Shown piece by piece: positions 1-23,700 of a DNA stretch of 64,000 bases. Every line of letters begins with the position of its first letter. The stretch's first letter is position 1. This DNA comes from Eriocheir sinensis (lineage: Eukaryota > Arthropoda > Malacostraca > Decapoda > Varunidae). The position numbers were made by a program, and so were the translations under genes. The notes below the pieces were generated by a model. That model did not search any database. It had not been told where the DNA came from and worked only from the letters and a program-made list of their open reading frames with translations. The stretch covers positions 14,749,445-14,813,444 of the forward strand of contig NC_066509.1 of assembly GCF_024679095.1 (NCBI RefSeq). Reading direction: 5' to 3'.

Positions 1-848
1 CACAAAGTAAATTTTTATACTTCTTCATTTTCCGTCTTCCCATCTTATGTAAGAATTGGAATGGTGCGTTTGCATATTAGCGAATATACCCTAATGACGG
101 GAGGGCCAGTTGTTGATCATAGCCAGGACTTATATGGCCGTTGTTCACGGGCATTGTATTTTTTCTACACCGGCATTTGAAGTTAGAACTGAAATATGCA
201 AAAGCCAAGGGAATAGTTAAGAACGGGGTTCAGAGGCGGGTCCAAGATTCCTTTGAAGGAGGATGAAAGTTAGTCAGGGGACTTACTCTCTGGCCATGTT
301 TGAAGCTGGAAATGCTGGAATGTTTCTTTGGCATCAGGCAGAAGCTGGAAAGTCATAGTTTTTCACACTGGAGGGACCTCCAGCCCTTACCACTTTACCA
401 ACATCCACAGAATGAGCATTAGGCAGGCATGTTTATTTAATCAGCATTTTTATCAAGTATGAATTACTCTTTAAAAATTACAACAACCCACAGCCTCGTT
501 GTTGAAGGATTGATTTTCTTCTTAGTTTGGAGTAAGTCCGTTAATAACAAACAAACAAAAAAAAAAAAAAAACATCTGACCCGCTAAAAAATATCCTCCT
601 TTACTACTTTATTAGCCATTACTGGTGTAATTGGGGATTTTTTTCTATTTTGTAATATTTTGTGTTTGTGATTAGTCGTGAAGGTGCGCTGTCGGGTGAA
701 TAGTGTGAGGTGACAAGTCGTCATTGTTATTGGTTCGTCCTGTGTCAAGGTTGAAAGGTAGAAAGGCAGCTGATATTTGTAATATCAGTGCCGAGCTGTT
801 CAAAGCTGGAGGTGAGGCCCCGTGGCTGTTGGTCCCTATCTGGATAGG
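1..848. other. No recognisable gene
   Basis: No exon, RNA gene or clear repeat could be supported here. It may be intron of the MGAT4 gene, whose first visible exon lies at 4,279, but no earlier exon was found. A short A-run lies near 557-572. Confidence 0.4.
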
Positions 849-975
849 GTAAAGGGACCTCCAGGACTGCAACAACTACCGTGATATTACCCTGCTCGGT
901 TTCCCAGTCAAGAAACGTGCCCATCTATTGCTCATGCGGATTCGCAACTAGCTGCTGAAGCTGCATATATCTGAG

Positions 976-1403
976 TGTTGTGCAGCTGACTTGCCAGATG
1001 GGCGAGCCTCCCATAACTCACTCTGCGAGTGGGGTACCTCTTTGGCCGACTGGTTAAGGAGTGGCTCTCCCGTCTCGCTGGTCGCGGGTTCGATCCCCGG
1101 GGCCGGCAAAACCTTTCCTCGTCTGGATTAATTTATCGTGTGTTTCGTTACACGCTGTGGTCGTGTGGGAGTGTAGTAAAAGAGTATATTCTGGCGTTTC
1201 ACTGGTATTTCCACACGACTACTGCGTGTAACGAAACACACGATAAATTAATCCAGACAAGGAAAGGTTTTCCCGGCGCCGGGGATCGAACCCGCGACCA
1301 GCAAGACGGGAGAGCCACTCCTTAACCAGTCGGCCAAAGAGGTACCCCCACTCACAGAGTGAGATATGGGAGGCTCGCCCATCAGGCAAGTCGCTGCACT
1401 ACA
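976..1403. mobile_element. Fold-back element with tRNA-like arms
   Basis: Two arms of about 190 bp are near-perfect inverted repeats around a loop of about 50 bp near 1,165-1,215. Each arm carries pol III promoter-like boxes: an A-box-like TGGCCGACTGG and a B box GGTTCGATCCC (about 1,088 on plus; mirrored near 1,285 on minus). The arm ends (TGTTGTGCAGC and its mirror GCTGCACTACA) sit inside LINE coding sequence, so this is an insertion. It could be two SINE copies in inverted orientation or a MITE that captured a tRNA-like sequence. The target duplication is not resolved. Confidence 0.7.
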
Positions 1404-1592
1404 TGAACAGTCCGAGTCCACGCCTGGAAAGTCGACAACTGACCTTATCCTAGCACTTCGTGTTCTGGTGGAGCGCCGACGTGAGTTTCGACATGGGATG
1501 CTTGCAGGTTATGTCGATCTCAAGAAGGTGTTTGATTCAATGCATCGCGAGGGACTCCGGGATCTCCTTCGACTCCGCGGGATTCCTCCAAG

Positions 1593-2227
1593 CGGGGCCG
1601 GATTAGGCTTAATAGAGGCGTGAGGCACGATCAGCTTGGGGGCCCCCATCCCTAAATGTGTATGTAATTAACAGAACAAAAATTAAATAAATTGCTTGTC
1701 ACTATAGTTTATTAAAAAAATCGAAGTGCACCACTATTGGTAACTTAAAGAAACACTTTTCCAGTTTTCTTTCTAAAAAATCTTCAATGATATCATCAAA
1801 ACTCAGGAAAATATCACATTCGATGTTCATAAGCCGAAAATTGTAGTCATGACTGGGACATTGCTAAACGAAGCTCATCTTTTATACGCTTTAGCTTCAA
1901 GCAAGTTCATTCTCCACTTAATTAGGCACCATTAATGAGAGAAAGATTTTCAGCATGATCTCGATATTCGGAAATGTTGATGACAGTCCTTGATCTCTGA
2001 TCATATATTTATTTATATACAAATATTTACAAAATTCATACCCCCAAATTTATGCCCAAAAATCTTTACAAACTTATAACCAGTGAATAAGAACCTGAAA
2101 GCTTAATTTATTCCAGTAAACCATGTCAACTTTAGGTGTTGCCTTCCGTATGGCTAACTAACTGACCATTCAATGGCACTGATAGGTAACTATATGAGAC
2201 TTGTGCCTCATGGTTAATCCGGCCCTG
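1593..2227. mobile_element. hAT-like non-autonomous element
   Basis: The left end begins CGGGGCCGGATTA. The right end read in reverse begins CAGGGCCGGATTA, giving short inverted termini of the CAGGG type common in hAT elements. It interrupts the RT ORF of the surrounding LINE. The flanking 8-mers (CCTCCAAG and TCTGGCAA) are only loosely alike, so the target duplication has decayed or is slightly offset. No ORF of note is inside. Confidence 0.65.
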
Positions 2228-2628
2228 TCTGGCAAGGACCGTTGGTCTATTGACGCCTGTACTCTGGGACTGATCGAGAGTGCTGTGAAGTGTGTATTTT
2301 GGGGGGGTCGTCTCCAGCTTCTCCTAGCCCCACCACCTTTCAACGAATGTATGGACTACTAGGTATTAGGTAGAGTTTTGGAGCATCTGTTGGCAGTATC
2401 GTTTCAGGGTCACCGACTTAGTTTTTGCCGATGATTCAGTAATCCTTGAGGAGTCACTGGAGGTTCTGATTCTCTCGAGGTACAGCAGGTGTTTGCCTGT
2501 TTGGAGGCCTACTAGATGAAACAACACAATATCTTCATTCGTGTGGCGAAGACATTGATATCTTGGAAAATTTCACGTACCTTGGTAGTGTAGTTCAGAA
2601 CAACGTGGGTCTCGCCAGGAAGTCTTAA

Positions 2629-3006
2629 GGGGCTCTCACACATTCCCGGTCCCGGTCGCGACCGTCCCCGATGACTCCCGATAAGCCGATCGGGGCCTGA
2701 CCGCCGACAAAATAGGCAATAATCCCCGGACCGGCGGCTTAACGCCGGTAAGCCGACGGTTTACCGGCGGTAGACCGGCGACCATATACGATTTTCGATT
2801 TCTCCGACCGGCGACTGCAGCAGGTCAGTCGGCGGTAGACCGCCGGCCTACCGGCGGCAAACCTGCGGCACATCGACGAGCAAACACTTTCTTTGCATTT
2901 TCATATATTTATAGTTACCTCATAAACAGCTTCATACCTAAATTCATTCGTGTGCATAAAACTCTCTCTCTCTCTCTCTCTCTAAATCTAAATCTATATC
3001 TATTTT

Positions 3007-3037
<31 letters not shown>

Positions 3038-3056
3038 GTCTATATATATATATATA

Positions 3057-3112
<56 letters not shown>

Positions 3113-3564
3113 ATATATATATTTTTTTTCTTTTTTCTCTCTCTCTCTCTCTTTCACCCATTCCTCTTCCTCCTTTATCTCATCTCCCTCTCTCTCTCTT
3201 CGTCCCTCGCTTCTACTTGTTCCTCCTCGTTTTCCTCCTTCCTCCCTCGCTAATCCCCAGGTCAGACACAGGTGTTCACTCGCGGTCTACCGCCGGTCTG
3301 CCGTGGGTGTCGGCGGCTGACCACCGGTCGACCGGCGACATTTTTCGACACCGCCGGTCGACCGGGCGCATCGCCGATATCTTTGAAAATTTTAAAGTTG
3401 ACCGGCGGTGGTCGGCTGCGTCTATGGTACTCAGGGTCGACTGGCGGTAGACCGGCGGTCTGCCGCCGACAATCCCCGATCTTACAGCCGGTCCACCGGC
3501 GACCGGCTTATCGGGAGTCATCGGGGACGGTCGCGACCGGGACCGGGAATGTGTGAGAGCCCCC
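2629..3564. mobile_element. TTAA-flanked inverted-repeat element (piggyBac-like, non-autonomous)
   Basis: The ends are inverted repeats of about 60 bp starting GGGGCTCTCACACATTCCCG, followed by GC-rich related sequence on both sides. It is flanked by exact TTAA duplications at 2,625-2,628 and 3,565-3,568, the target used by piggyBac-type elements. Removing the element and one TTAA restores the LINE codons across the site. The interior holds CT, ATCT and TA microsatellites (2,961-3,122) and a pyrimidine-rich tract; no transposase is visible. Confidence 0.85.
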
Positions 3565-4278
3565 TTAAGGTGGACTGGCCTGGCCCACGATGTTATGGAC
3601 TCGTTCAGTATGAGTATATGGCGTTGTCGGTACCTGTGTAGAAGGACAAAGGTCCGGATTTTCAAGTCGCTTGTGCTCCCTTTCTACTTCCATGGCAGTA
3701 ACACATGGACACTAAATATTGACTTGAAGGGGCAGATTGATGCCTTTGGTAATAGATGTCCACGCAGAATCATGGGATATTGTTGGAATGACTTTGCTTC
3801 AAACCGGCGACTACTCCATAAGACTGATTTGAGGCCTTTTTCATTACCTGTATCCTGTTACCTGCATAGTTCTTGAATGCCAACTCCGTTTATACGGGGA
3901 GGTGGCACGCTACCCAGAAACCGACCTTACTCACCGAATTGATTCTGTAAGAGACAATATCCCAAGTGGAGGGATGCCCTCAGAGTTTGTGGCTTGAGCA
4001 AGTCGATATATCCTGCCAGGAAGTACTTAGAATGGGATGGGGGCCTGGATGGAGACTTGCCGGAAGGAATCCCGGGTTTGGCGGCGTAGGGTGGGCAAGG
4101 CGACGCGCTTCCCGTTATTTGCTCCTATTGATTGATTGATTGATTGAACCCTTTTTTCGCAACTGTTGTGGATCAGAATATTGTAGGCATTTCTTTACAC
4201 CCTTTGTTTAGCCCTTGGTCTGTCTCTTAACGTGGAAAGAGAAAATCAGATAGTAATGTGATGTGCCCCTTCTTGCAG

Positions 4279-15736
<11,458 letters not shown>

Positions 15737-18700
15737 CCCAGCGTGGCACTGGCATTCACCCCCCAGTGCCGGTGTCACAGCTTAGTGTGCCAGCAGTGAC
15801 TGTGGTTCCTCTCTCTTTCACCAAATTCTGTCATAGAGTATTTGTGTTCTAGTACATTTTTGTTGTGTATTCCGATATGCTTTATTGTAATCTTGTTTTC
15901 ACTACAGATGTTTTTTTTATTGTTAATAACAACACATACATTAAAATTTGAGAGAAATTTAATGTAGCTAGACATTAATGCTTATTAATGTTTTATTATA
16001 AAAATCTTTAGATATGAAATGTGTGGCATTTTACAATTCAGTAACTTATATAGCCCATTCTAGCTACCCAAATTCAGTACAATTTATTCAGCATTTTTCA
16101 AGACTTAAGACTTGTACAGTTGAAACTGATAAACATGAAAGTTGGTCCTCATAAGATTACCATTTGCACCATCATTATCATCACCATCATACCTCATGTT
16201 CATGCACCATAAAATCTGAGAATGTGAAAATAACTATTCTTATTTTGTAGCTGAGAGTTAAAGATATATTACTATTATTATTATCCAAAGGGTGTATATA
16301 TGTCTCAAGCTGCTGGCACTATACTTTGTACAAGCAGCCTTCATGTATGTAAAGTAATATTGAATTATATAAAAAGAATGTACATTTTCATCTAATTTAT
16401 ATTATTTTAATAGGAAATTTGTTTCCTACAAAGCACATTACAATGTAAATATTTTTAACATTGTGATATCAGTCATTGTTCACATTATTTTATGATTCTC
16501 TATGCATAAGACATCATCAGTTATTATGCTTCAACACTGAAGGTTATGTGGTATGGGCAGTAGATCTTTTAGAAAATAGCAGAAAATTTTATATGATAGT
16601 TACCGTAAGAGATTAATTCATTACCCACATTCCTTATGAATATATTTCAGAGAAAAATATAAGTGCATGAACCCTGCACTGGTAACACATGGTAGGCAGG
16701 CATGGCCACAATACTGCTACACTAATGATGATGGATGACAGTATTAATGTCACTCATAGACTCTGACATCCTCAAAAAGAAAAAAAATGTCAGTATGTGC
16801 CTGAATGTCCATCATCATGATTCTCAAGTCTGATTTTTTTCATCATTTTTTAATGAAAATTGAGATAGGCCAAGGGCAAAAGAAACTAAAAAAAAAAAAA
16901 AAAAAAAAGCCCACAACTTGCTGCTTCTACAAAAAGGGTGCAGAGCTGCATCCTTCCCAGGAAGATAAGACAAGTGTCCTTCTTGGTGTCTGCTGGTCAG
17001 GTAACAGTGGATACACATGTGATGGCTGTGTGTCTTCCATAATGTTAGTGTCTGAATGGCTCCTCAGGTGCAGCGGCCCCTTCTCAGCACCAACAACTTT
17101 TTGACTCATGGTGGCAGTGAACAGTAATCACCTCAGTGCTGGATGAAATTATTACTTTTCTTCAATATCAACTATTTTATTTTATTCCTCTGTCATCCAT
17201 GGACACAATTAAGGGATGGCATAGAATGTGATGTATATCTGAAAAGAAAGAGTGACGAAATATATGCATGTTATAATATTCTTAAGAGTTACTAAAACCA
17301 AGAAGGGCATTGAAATTTCAGAAAGCTTGCTGGGGATCCTGTGCTGTGAAGTAAGCTTTTTGTGCTGAGTAATGAGTCCAAGTTCACTTTTCAGGCACAT
17401 CTGCTGAGATGGCAAAGCCGTCCACATTTCCACTACAATGTTAATCGCAGCATCATTATGGATTAAGTATTTGAATCTCATATAATATATGTTGTGGGTT
17501 TGACTCCGATTTTGATGAGGTGAAATCTGAAATATCTGATATAATTGATATCTACTGATATTGTTGTCAGTAATTACCTGATTGTTCTAGAAATTAAAGA
17601 AAGTTTGGCATATTTCTGTTGAGTATATTCAAGGCGTAACCAAGCAGCATCTGGACTGTAATTTTAATTCTTAGGATGTTAAAGTTGCCATAATGCCAGT
17701 ACAAATCCTCATGGCCCTTTTGGGTCTCATTAGGAAATCCTGTATTTATATCCAGAAATGGCTGCACTGCCTTTAATTTTATGGCCTCTTAAGTTTCAAA
17801 TCTTATCCCTTCTCAATTAACTACAAAGTTGAGAAATAGAAGTAAAGAAAAGTTCAGAAGAGAGTACATGTGAGGGTCTTGCTTCCATAATGCCCCAAGT
17901 ACCTCCCACAGGGGAGCACTGCAGTTACGGGTACTGGCAGACTTTTCAAGTATAGCACCATTTTCTCCTCATAGTTTTGAATACATGGTAATAAGCAAAA
18001 CCACCAAAAATACAATATTATTTTTTTAGATTTTCAGTCTGATATGTGGTGGAGGGAGCAACAGCTTTTATTCTCATTGTCATGTACCATATACACCAAT
18101 TTCACTCTTGAGAAATTAACAATATTTACCAGTTCCAGTTCCAACACTCAACACTGCAATACCATATAGTGGCAAACATTACTGGCTTCATAATCATATC
18201 TGTATCACCCACTAATATTCACAATAATCAGTTATGTTTATCACACAATAGTTGAATTAGCACTATGATTTTCTTTACTACTAATTCATGATTGTGCACA
18301 TTTTGTGGTGGAAACATAAAACTATCATATTAGTAAATTAAAATGGGTGGTGGTGGGATTTCCTGGCATCTGTGATGTGACTGCATGCTGAAAGTGATGT
18401 GTTGCATATAAAATTTAAAGACAAAAGCTGTCAATTAGAAAAAAAATGTGTGATGGGTTTATTAGTTCTAAAGCAACAGAAAAAATACCTTGAATTTTAT
18501 TATTTTTTAAAGCCCTTATGGAGGTAGGCAATGACTTGTTGAATTTTGTTCTTAGCTAAAATCTTTCTTATGATATGCATTAGATGGACTTCATCTTTAC
18601 TATGCCAGCAGACCAACATAGGTGGCACAACATGTAACAGTTGCAGCTTAACACTGGATTTGACAAGTGCAATAACATCTGTTTTTTCTAACCTTCTTTC

Positions 18701-18923
18701 TGAAAAATCTGATTATCCTATTCTCAATAAAAAAAAGATGATGATTTTTTTGATAAATGAGCCATGAGATATTATGTAGTGTACATACAATATCAATGAA
18801 GGACTTCCAAAGGTGTTATCCACAGTGACATATCCCATGGGGATTGCTTTCAGTTTTTGTTTTGTTTTCGTCACCATCCTAAAAATTACAGATGCAGTCT
18901 AGATACTAACTGATTACAACTCA

Positions 18924-18926
<3 letters not shown>
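15737..18926 (+). other. MGAT4 3' UTR and downstream DNA
   Basis: The 3' UTR starts at 15,737 and its end is not defined. An ATTAAA near 15,940-15,945 is a possible poly(A) signal but is unremarkable in AT-rich DNA. No other gene is supported up to 18,926. Confidence 0.5.
16861..16945 (-). mobile_element. LINE 3'-end fragment
   Basis: A 20-nt A run followed by gcccacaacttgctgcttct resembles, in the same orientation, the 3' end of the minus-strand LINE at 37.8 kb (gcccgctactcgctgctcct). Boundaries are approximate. Confidence 0.45.
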
Positions 18927-18974
<48 letters not shown>

Positions 18975-20630
18975 GTGTGTGTTTACCTATTTGTAGTCTA
19001 CCAGGCCCGAGTTAAGCTCTAATAGTTCCGTCTCCATATCTGCATTCATCCAGCCCTTCCTTCATTTGTTGGACACTGTTCGCCTCCACCACCTCTTCCC
19101 GCAAGCTGTTCCATGTGTTAACACTGATGTGGAAAACTATACTTTTTTTTAAGTCACTCAAACAGGTTCCTTTATTAAGTTTCTTCCTATGTACTCTCAG
19201 CCCCTACATTCTCACAGTTAAGAAGAGATCATCTCTATCCACCTCATCAAACTTCTTTACCAACTTATACAGCGTGATCAGATCTCCTCTCTCCCTTCTT
19301 TGTTCCAGTGTTGTCAAGTCCATCTCCTTCAATCTGTCTTCATACGTCATTCAAGAGTTCTGGGACCATTTTAGTTTCTTCCCTTCTCCCTTCTTTTCCC
19401 CTTTTTCTATCAACACCCTTACTCCCTCCTTTCGCCTCCTATCCACCACTTCAGTTTTTCGTTCTTCATTCTCCAAAAAAATTTCTTCTGATCTTTCATC
19501 ATTTCTCATTTTTGCTTCATTTATCATTTCCTTTACTTTCATTCTTTCATCCTCTGACATATTTCTCCTCATATATATTTGTTTACATTCTTCAGAGATG
19601 TTTAATTTCCATGACTTATTTAGTATAGTTTCTGTTGTCATTTGGGACCTTAGCTTTATCTTTAGTGGTCTGTCTTTTCCTTCCTCATATCTTCCCAATC
19701 TAGTTATTTCATCTACTTCTTCCTCTGTCTTCCTCCTCTTCAGTATTCATATTTCTCAATATATTTTTCACCTTACTCCTCTCGTAACTCTCTCTCTCTG
19801 AGCCTTCACTGTTTTTTCTTCCTTGACACCAAACACTATAACACACTTTTTCTTGGCTGCAGTGTCCCTCACCATTGCTTCTCTATTTTTTAGTACATTC
19901 ACAACTTCTTTTTCTATGTCTTGCCTCTGTTCCTGTTGCTGTTGTTCTAGAATTTCCCTAAAGCTCGTTTTTTCCTTGTCTTTTTCACTTCTCCACTCCT
20001 TCAGTTCATCATTGACCACATCCTTAATATTTTCCTCTACATTTACACTCACACTCTGCTGATCATTTCCTATCTTCTTTACTATCTCCCATTTTATCAT
20101 TTCTTCCATCTTCTCCATGTCTTCGTTTGTCCCCATCACACTCTTCTTTCTTTCCATTTTCAAAATTTGTATCATGGTCTTCTTTTTGATTTTTTCATCT
20201 TCAGTTGTACTATTTCTTTTTGGCTTTCTAACTGATCCTTAGTCAATTTAATTATTTCTTCTCTCAAGTTTTCCACCATTTTCTTTGTCTCTTCGTCTCT
20301 TCTCTTTACCTCATCCTCTCTCTTTTTCACTTCGGTCAGTGCCTGAAACACTTCCCCAAACTCTCTTAACTTTCTCATTTCTATCACTATTTTATCACAG
20401 TCCTGCTCCACTTTGTTTATCCTTCTCCATTGTATTGGTTCCCCTATTGATTTTGGCGTGAATCCCTCGAAATTCTCACCCGAGTCCTCTTTCCACCGAT
20501 TTGGCGACGCCATCTTGGATTTTTGTTTACCTTCCTTCCCATCTCCTTCCTCTCCTTCTCCTCCCTGTTAAACTTCTCACTCTCTCATTTTCCTCACAGT
20601 TTCTAGACTCCTAGGAGATGGGGACTAATC
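18927..20630 (-). mobile_element. LINE copy A: ORF1 joined to the 3' end, with (CA)n tail
   Basis: On the minus strand, about 20,513-19,350 encodes a frameshifted, Lys/Glu-rich coiled-coil protein that starts MASPNRWKEDSGENFEG and resembles a LINE ORF1. Near 19,350 it jumps straight to the extreme C-terminus of a reverse-transcriptase ORF (ERRERGDLITLYKLVKK region, 19,320-19,030). The body of ORF2 is therefore deleted. The 3' UTR runs into a (CA)n tail that appears as (GT)n at 18,927-18,981 on plus. Confidence 0.7.
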
Positions 20631-20719
20631 TACTTAGCTGTTGCTCGGGCCCTGATCCTCTGGCAAATAGATTGTTGATCTCCGCCTCGTCTGTCCATGT
20701 CTGTTCTCTTCCGTCTGCG

Positions 20720-20723
<4 letters not shown>

Positions 20724-20754
<31 letters not shown>

Positions 20755-21786
20755 TTACCTAGTAATGATATACAAGGTAGGAGTTAAATGTGGGGTCCTG
20801 TCTCCAAATCTCAATTTATCAATTTAGCTTTTATTTCATGAATAGTTTTGGTTTGAACTTTCTCCTTTTTGAGGTCATTCCAGGTTTCAATGCATCTATG
20901 AGGAAAGCTATGTTTCTTGATATCTCTCAGGCACCTTGTCTTCCTCAGTTTCTTTCTGTGACCTCTTGTATTTCTAGTATCAATTAACATGTCATACCTG
21001 TTAATCATTTCCATTTCCATCATTCCCCTGTACACTGCCATCAGATCTCTTTCTCATTTCCCCTCCAAGATGGGCAAACTCAATCTCCAATCTCTACTCA
21101 TATGTCATGTCTCTCAAGCTTGGCACCATTTCTGTTGATGCCCTGAATGCTTTCTGTTTTCCTGATACGTATTTTGCTTTCTGTGTAGAGACCGCATCAC
21201 TGCTGCATATTCCAATCTTGGTTGAAACACCAACATGATCAGCCTTATCATATCCTAATCCATGTAGTGGAATGTCACCCTAATGTTGGTCAGGAGTTCA
21301 TCTGTTTCTCTTGAATCTTGCTGAAGTGTTTCTCTGGGTACAAGTTGTTTTGGAATGTAACACCTAAATCTTTTTTTCCTTTTGTGCCTTCTTAATTTGA
21401 TTGATTTCTATTTTATAATTCCAGTTAGGCCTCCTGGTTCCTTTCCCCATTTGGAGAATTTTACATTTTTTAACATTAAATTCAATTCCCTACTTCTGAC
21501 TCCAAACATAAGGTTCATCAATGTCTTCTTGCAACCTTAAACAGTCCTCTTTCCACCACTCTTCTCATTACCTTTGCATCATCAGCAAACAGACTGGTGT
21601 AGCTATTTACCCCTTCCACTGTGTCATTTATTTAAATCAAAAACATTGGGCCCAACACTAATCCTTGTGGTGCACCACTCATTAGTCCAATCCAGTGAGT
21701 CCACCCTGACATTTGATCTGTTCTCATCTGTTAAGCTCTTGTATACTCCTCCATCCACATGATGATGTTTCCCATCAATGGCTGTG
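20724..21786 (-). mobile_element. LINE copy B, 3' portion with (CA)n tail
   Basis: Minus-strand RT C-terminal sequence (INRYDMLIDTRNTRGHRKKL, then RCIETWND) lies at 21,041-20,811, with decayed palm-region sequence up to about 21,690. The 3' tail is (GT)n on plus at 20,724-20,753. Confidence 0.72.
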
Positions 21787-22564
21787 GGTGTGTATTTACC
21801 TAGTTGTAATTTTACAGGGCCTGAGCTACGCTCATGTGGTCCTGTCTCCATATCTGTACTTGTCCAGTTTTTCCTTAAAGTTGTGTGCACTCTTCACCGA
21901 TACTATATTCTCACTTAGTCTCTTTCAAACCTCTATGTTTCTTTGCGGGAAGCTATATATTTTTATGTCTTCCAAGCATCTTCCTGTCCTCAATTTTTTA
22001 CTGTGTCCTCGTGTGTTGCTGGTGTTTCTTACTTCTCTTAGTAGCAAGTCCTCGTTATCTACTTCTATTTTATTCCACAATTTATAAATTTGTATTAGGT
22101 CTCCCCTTTCTCTTCTTTGTTCCAATGTTGGCAGGTTCATTTCCTTTAACCTTTCTTCATATGACAATCCCTTCAGTTCTGGAACCATCTTCGTTGCCAT
22201 CCTTTGTATTCTTTCTAGTTTTTTTACGTGTTTCTTCTTTTGGGGAGACCACACAGTTTCCGCATATTCCATCTTTGGTCTAATCATAGTGGTAATCATC
22301 TTTTTCATCATATCTTTATCCATGTAGTGGAATGCTATTCCTATATTTCTTACCATTCTATACCTGTCTCCGAATATCCTATTTACATTAATATTTCTCC
22401 ATCTCCCATTCTATATGTCCATTTTGGTCTCCCTTCACTCTTTCCCATTTCCATTACATGACATTTCTTCACATTAAACTCCATCTCCCATTTCTTACTC
22501 CAATCCCAAATCTTATTTAGGTCCTCTTGCAGAATTTCACAGTTTACTATTTCTTATATGTTAG

Positions 22565-22567
<3 letters not shown>
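21787..22567 (-). mobile_element. LINE copy C, 3' portion
   Basis: Minus 22,356-21,925 encodes an intact stretch of RT C-terminus (MIRPKMEYAETVWSPQKKKH, then LPTLEQRRERGDLIQ and NTRGHSKKLR). The 3' UTR matches copies A, B and D (tttacctagttgt on plus). Its tail is only a short GTGGGTGTGT. Confidence 0.75.
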
Positions 22568-22611
<44 letters not shown>

Positions 22612-22662
22612 ACCTAGTTGTGACATACGGGAAAAGAGCTACGCTCGCGCTGTCCCGTCTCC

Positions 22663-22664
<2 letters not shown>
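22568..22664 (-). mobile_element. LINE copy D: very short 3' end with (CA)n tail
   Basis: A (GT)n tract at 22,568-22,610 on plus joins a 3' UTR stub of about 54 bp (tttacctagttgtgacatac on plus). This is an extreme 5' truncation of the same family as copies A-C and E. Confidence 0.7.
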
Positions 22665-22735
<71 letters not shown>

Positions 22736-23700
22736 TACTTACTTAGTTGTGATATACCACAGTAAATGAGTTGTGCTTGTACGGTCCCCTCTCCAAGTCT
22801 TAATTGGTGAAACGTAGCTCTAGATTCATTTAAATTTTTGGACCAGATAATCTCCCTGTCCAGGCTATGTTACAATCTATGCATCTATAAGGGAAGCTAT
22901 GTTTCTTGATATCCTTCAAGCACCTTTTCTTCACTATCTTTTGAAGTTCTCTTGTTACTCCCCCTTTCCATACAATGTCTATCAATTTTGTCTATTCTCA
23001 TCATTGCCCTGAACACTACAGCCATGTTAATTTTCTCTCCTCTTCCAATGATGGTAGCTTCAATTATTTCTTTTCTTTTTTATGATATGTGTCAGGCTGG
23101 GGACCATCTTGCTTGCTGCTCCTTGTATCCTCTTATGATCATATACATCTTTGTTTTGATGTGGGGATCAGACTATGCTGCATATTTTAACTTTGAGTTG
23201 ATCATAGCCTCAGAATTTCTTAATCTTCTCCCTGTTGATGAAGTGACATGTCACACGCATGTGTGGCAATAGTATATAAGTCTCTTCTTAAATCTTTTGA
23301 ATGTGCTATTCGAGTGACAAAGTATTGTGGACTAACACTCACAGGCCTTTTTCCTCTTTTGTTTGTATGATTTGTTCATTTCCCATTGAACAACTGAGAC
23401 AGCCTCTTAGGAATTTTACCAATTTCCAATAATTTACATTTCTTTGCATTGTTAATTTCCAACACTTGGCTCCATTCATACATCTTGTCTAGATCCTTTT
23501 GTGCCATCTTGAAATCCTCTTCATCTTTTACTTGCTTCATGATCTTAGCATTATCTGCAAACATGCTCACATAACTTGTCATTTGTGTATATCATGATTA
23601 TTATGGGTGCCAGCACTGAGTTATGCAGGGTTCCACTTGTTACTTCCCTCCACCCAGATATCCTGTCCTTTGATACTCTCCTCTTTAGCCTTCAGCCCCT
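22665..23700 (-). mobile_element. LINE copy E, 3' portion with (CA)n tail
   Basis: A (GT)n tract at 22,667-22,733 is followed by a decayed RT. Minus 23,582-23,376 shows the palm motif MFADNAKIMKQVKDEEDF; the catalytic FADD has become FADN. EWSQVLEINNAKKCKLLEIG follows. The 5' limit is approximate. Confidence 0.68.

Larger units (their letters stand above)
849..4147 (+). mobile_element. Non-LTR retrotransposon remnant, split by three nested DNA elements
   Basis: Pieces of one reverse-transcriptase ORF occur in order on the plus strand. About 849-975 has a DCNNYRDITLL-like stretch. 1,404-1,592 reads PGKSTTDLILALRVLVERR then YVDLKKVFDS, an RT finger/palm motif. About 2,228-2,624 is a further palm region with frameshifts. 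3,569-4,130 reads SIWRCRYLCRRTKVRIFKS and then a C-terminal RRIMGY region. The copy ends in an ATTG tetranucleotide tail near 4,129-4,147. Stops and frameshifts show it is dead. Removing the three insertions listed separately restores continuity; at 2,624/3,569 the reading frame resumes exactly. The LINE clade is not assigned. Confidence 0.85.

Noticed and set aside
1075..1110. tRNA gene at the fold-back element
   Set aside because: Only box-like motifs are kept, with no cloverleaf closing stem; the two copies face each other within an insertion.
19115..19801. Plus-strand Ser/Phe-rich ORF of 228 codons
   Set aside because: It is the antisense shadow of the minus-strand LINE ORF1-like coiled coil.
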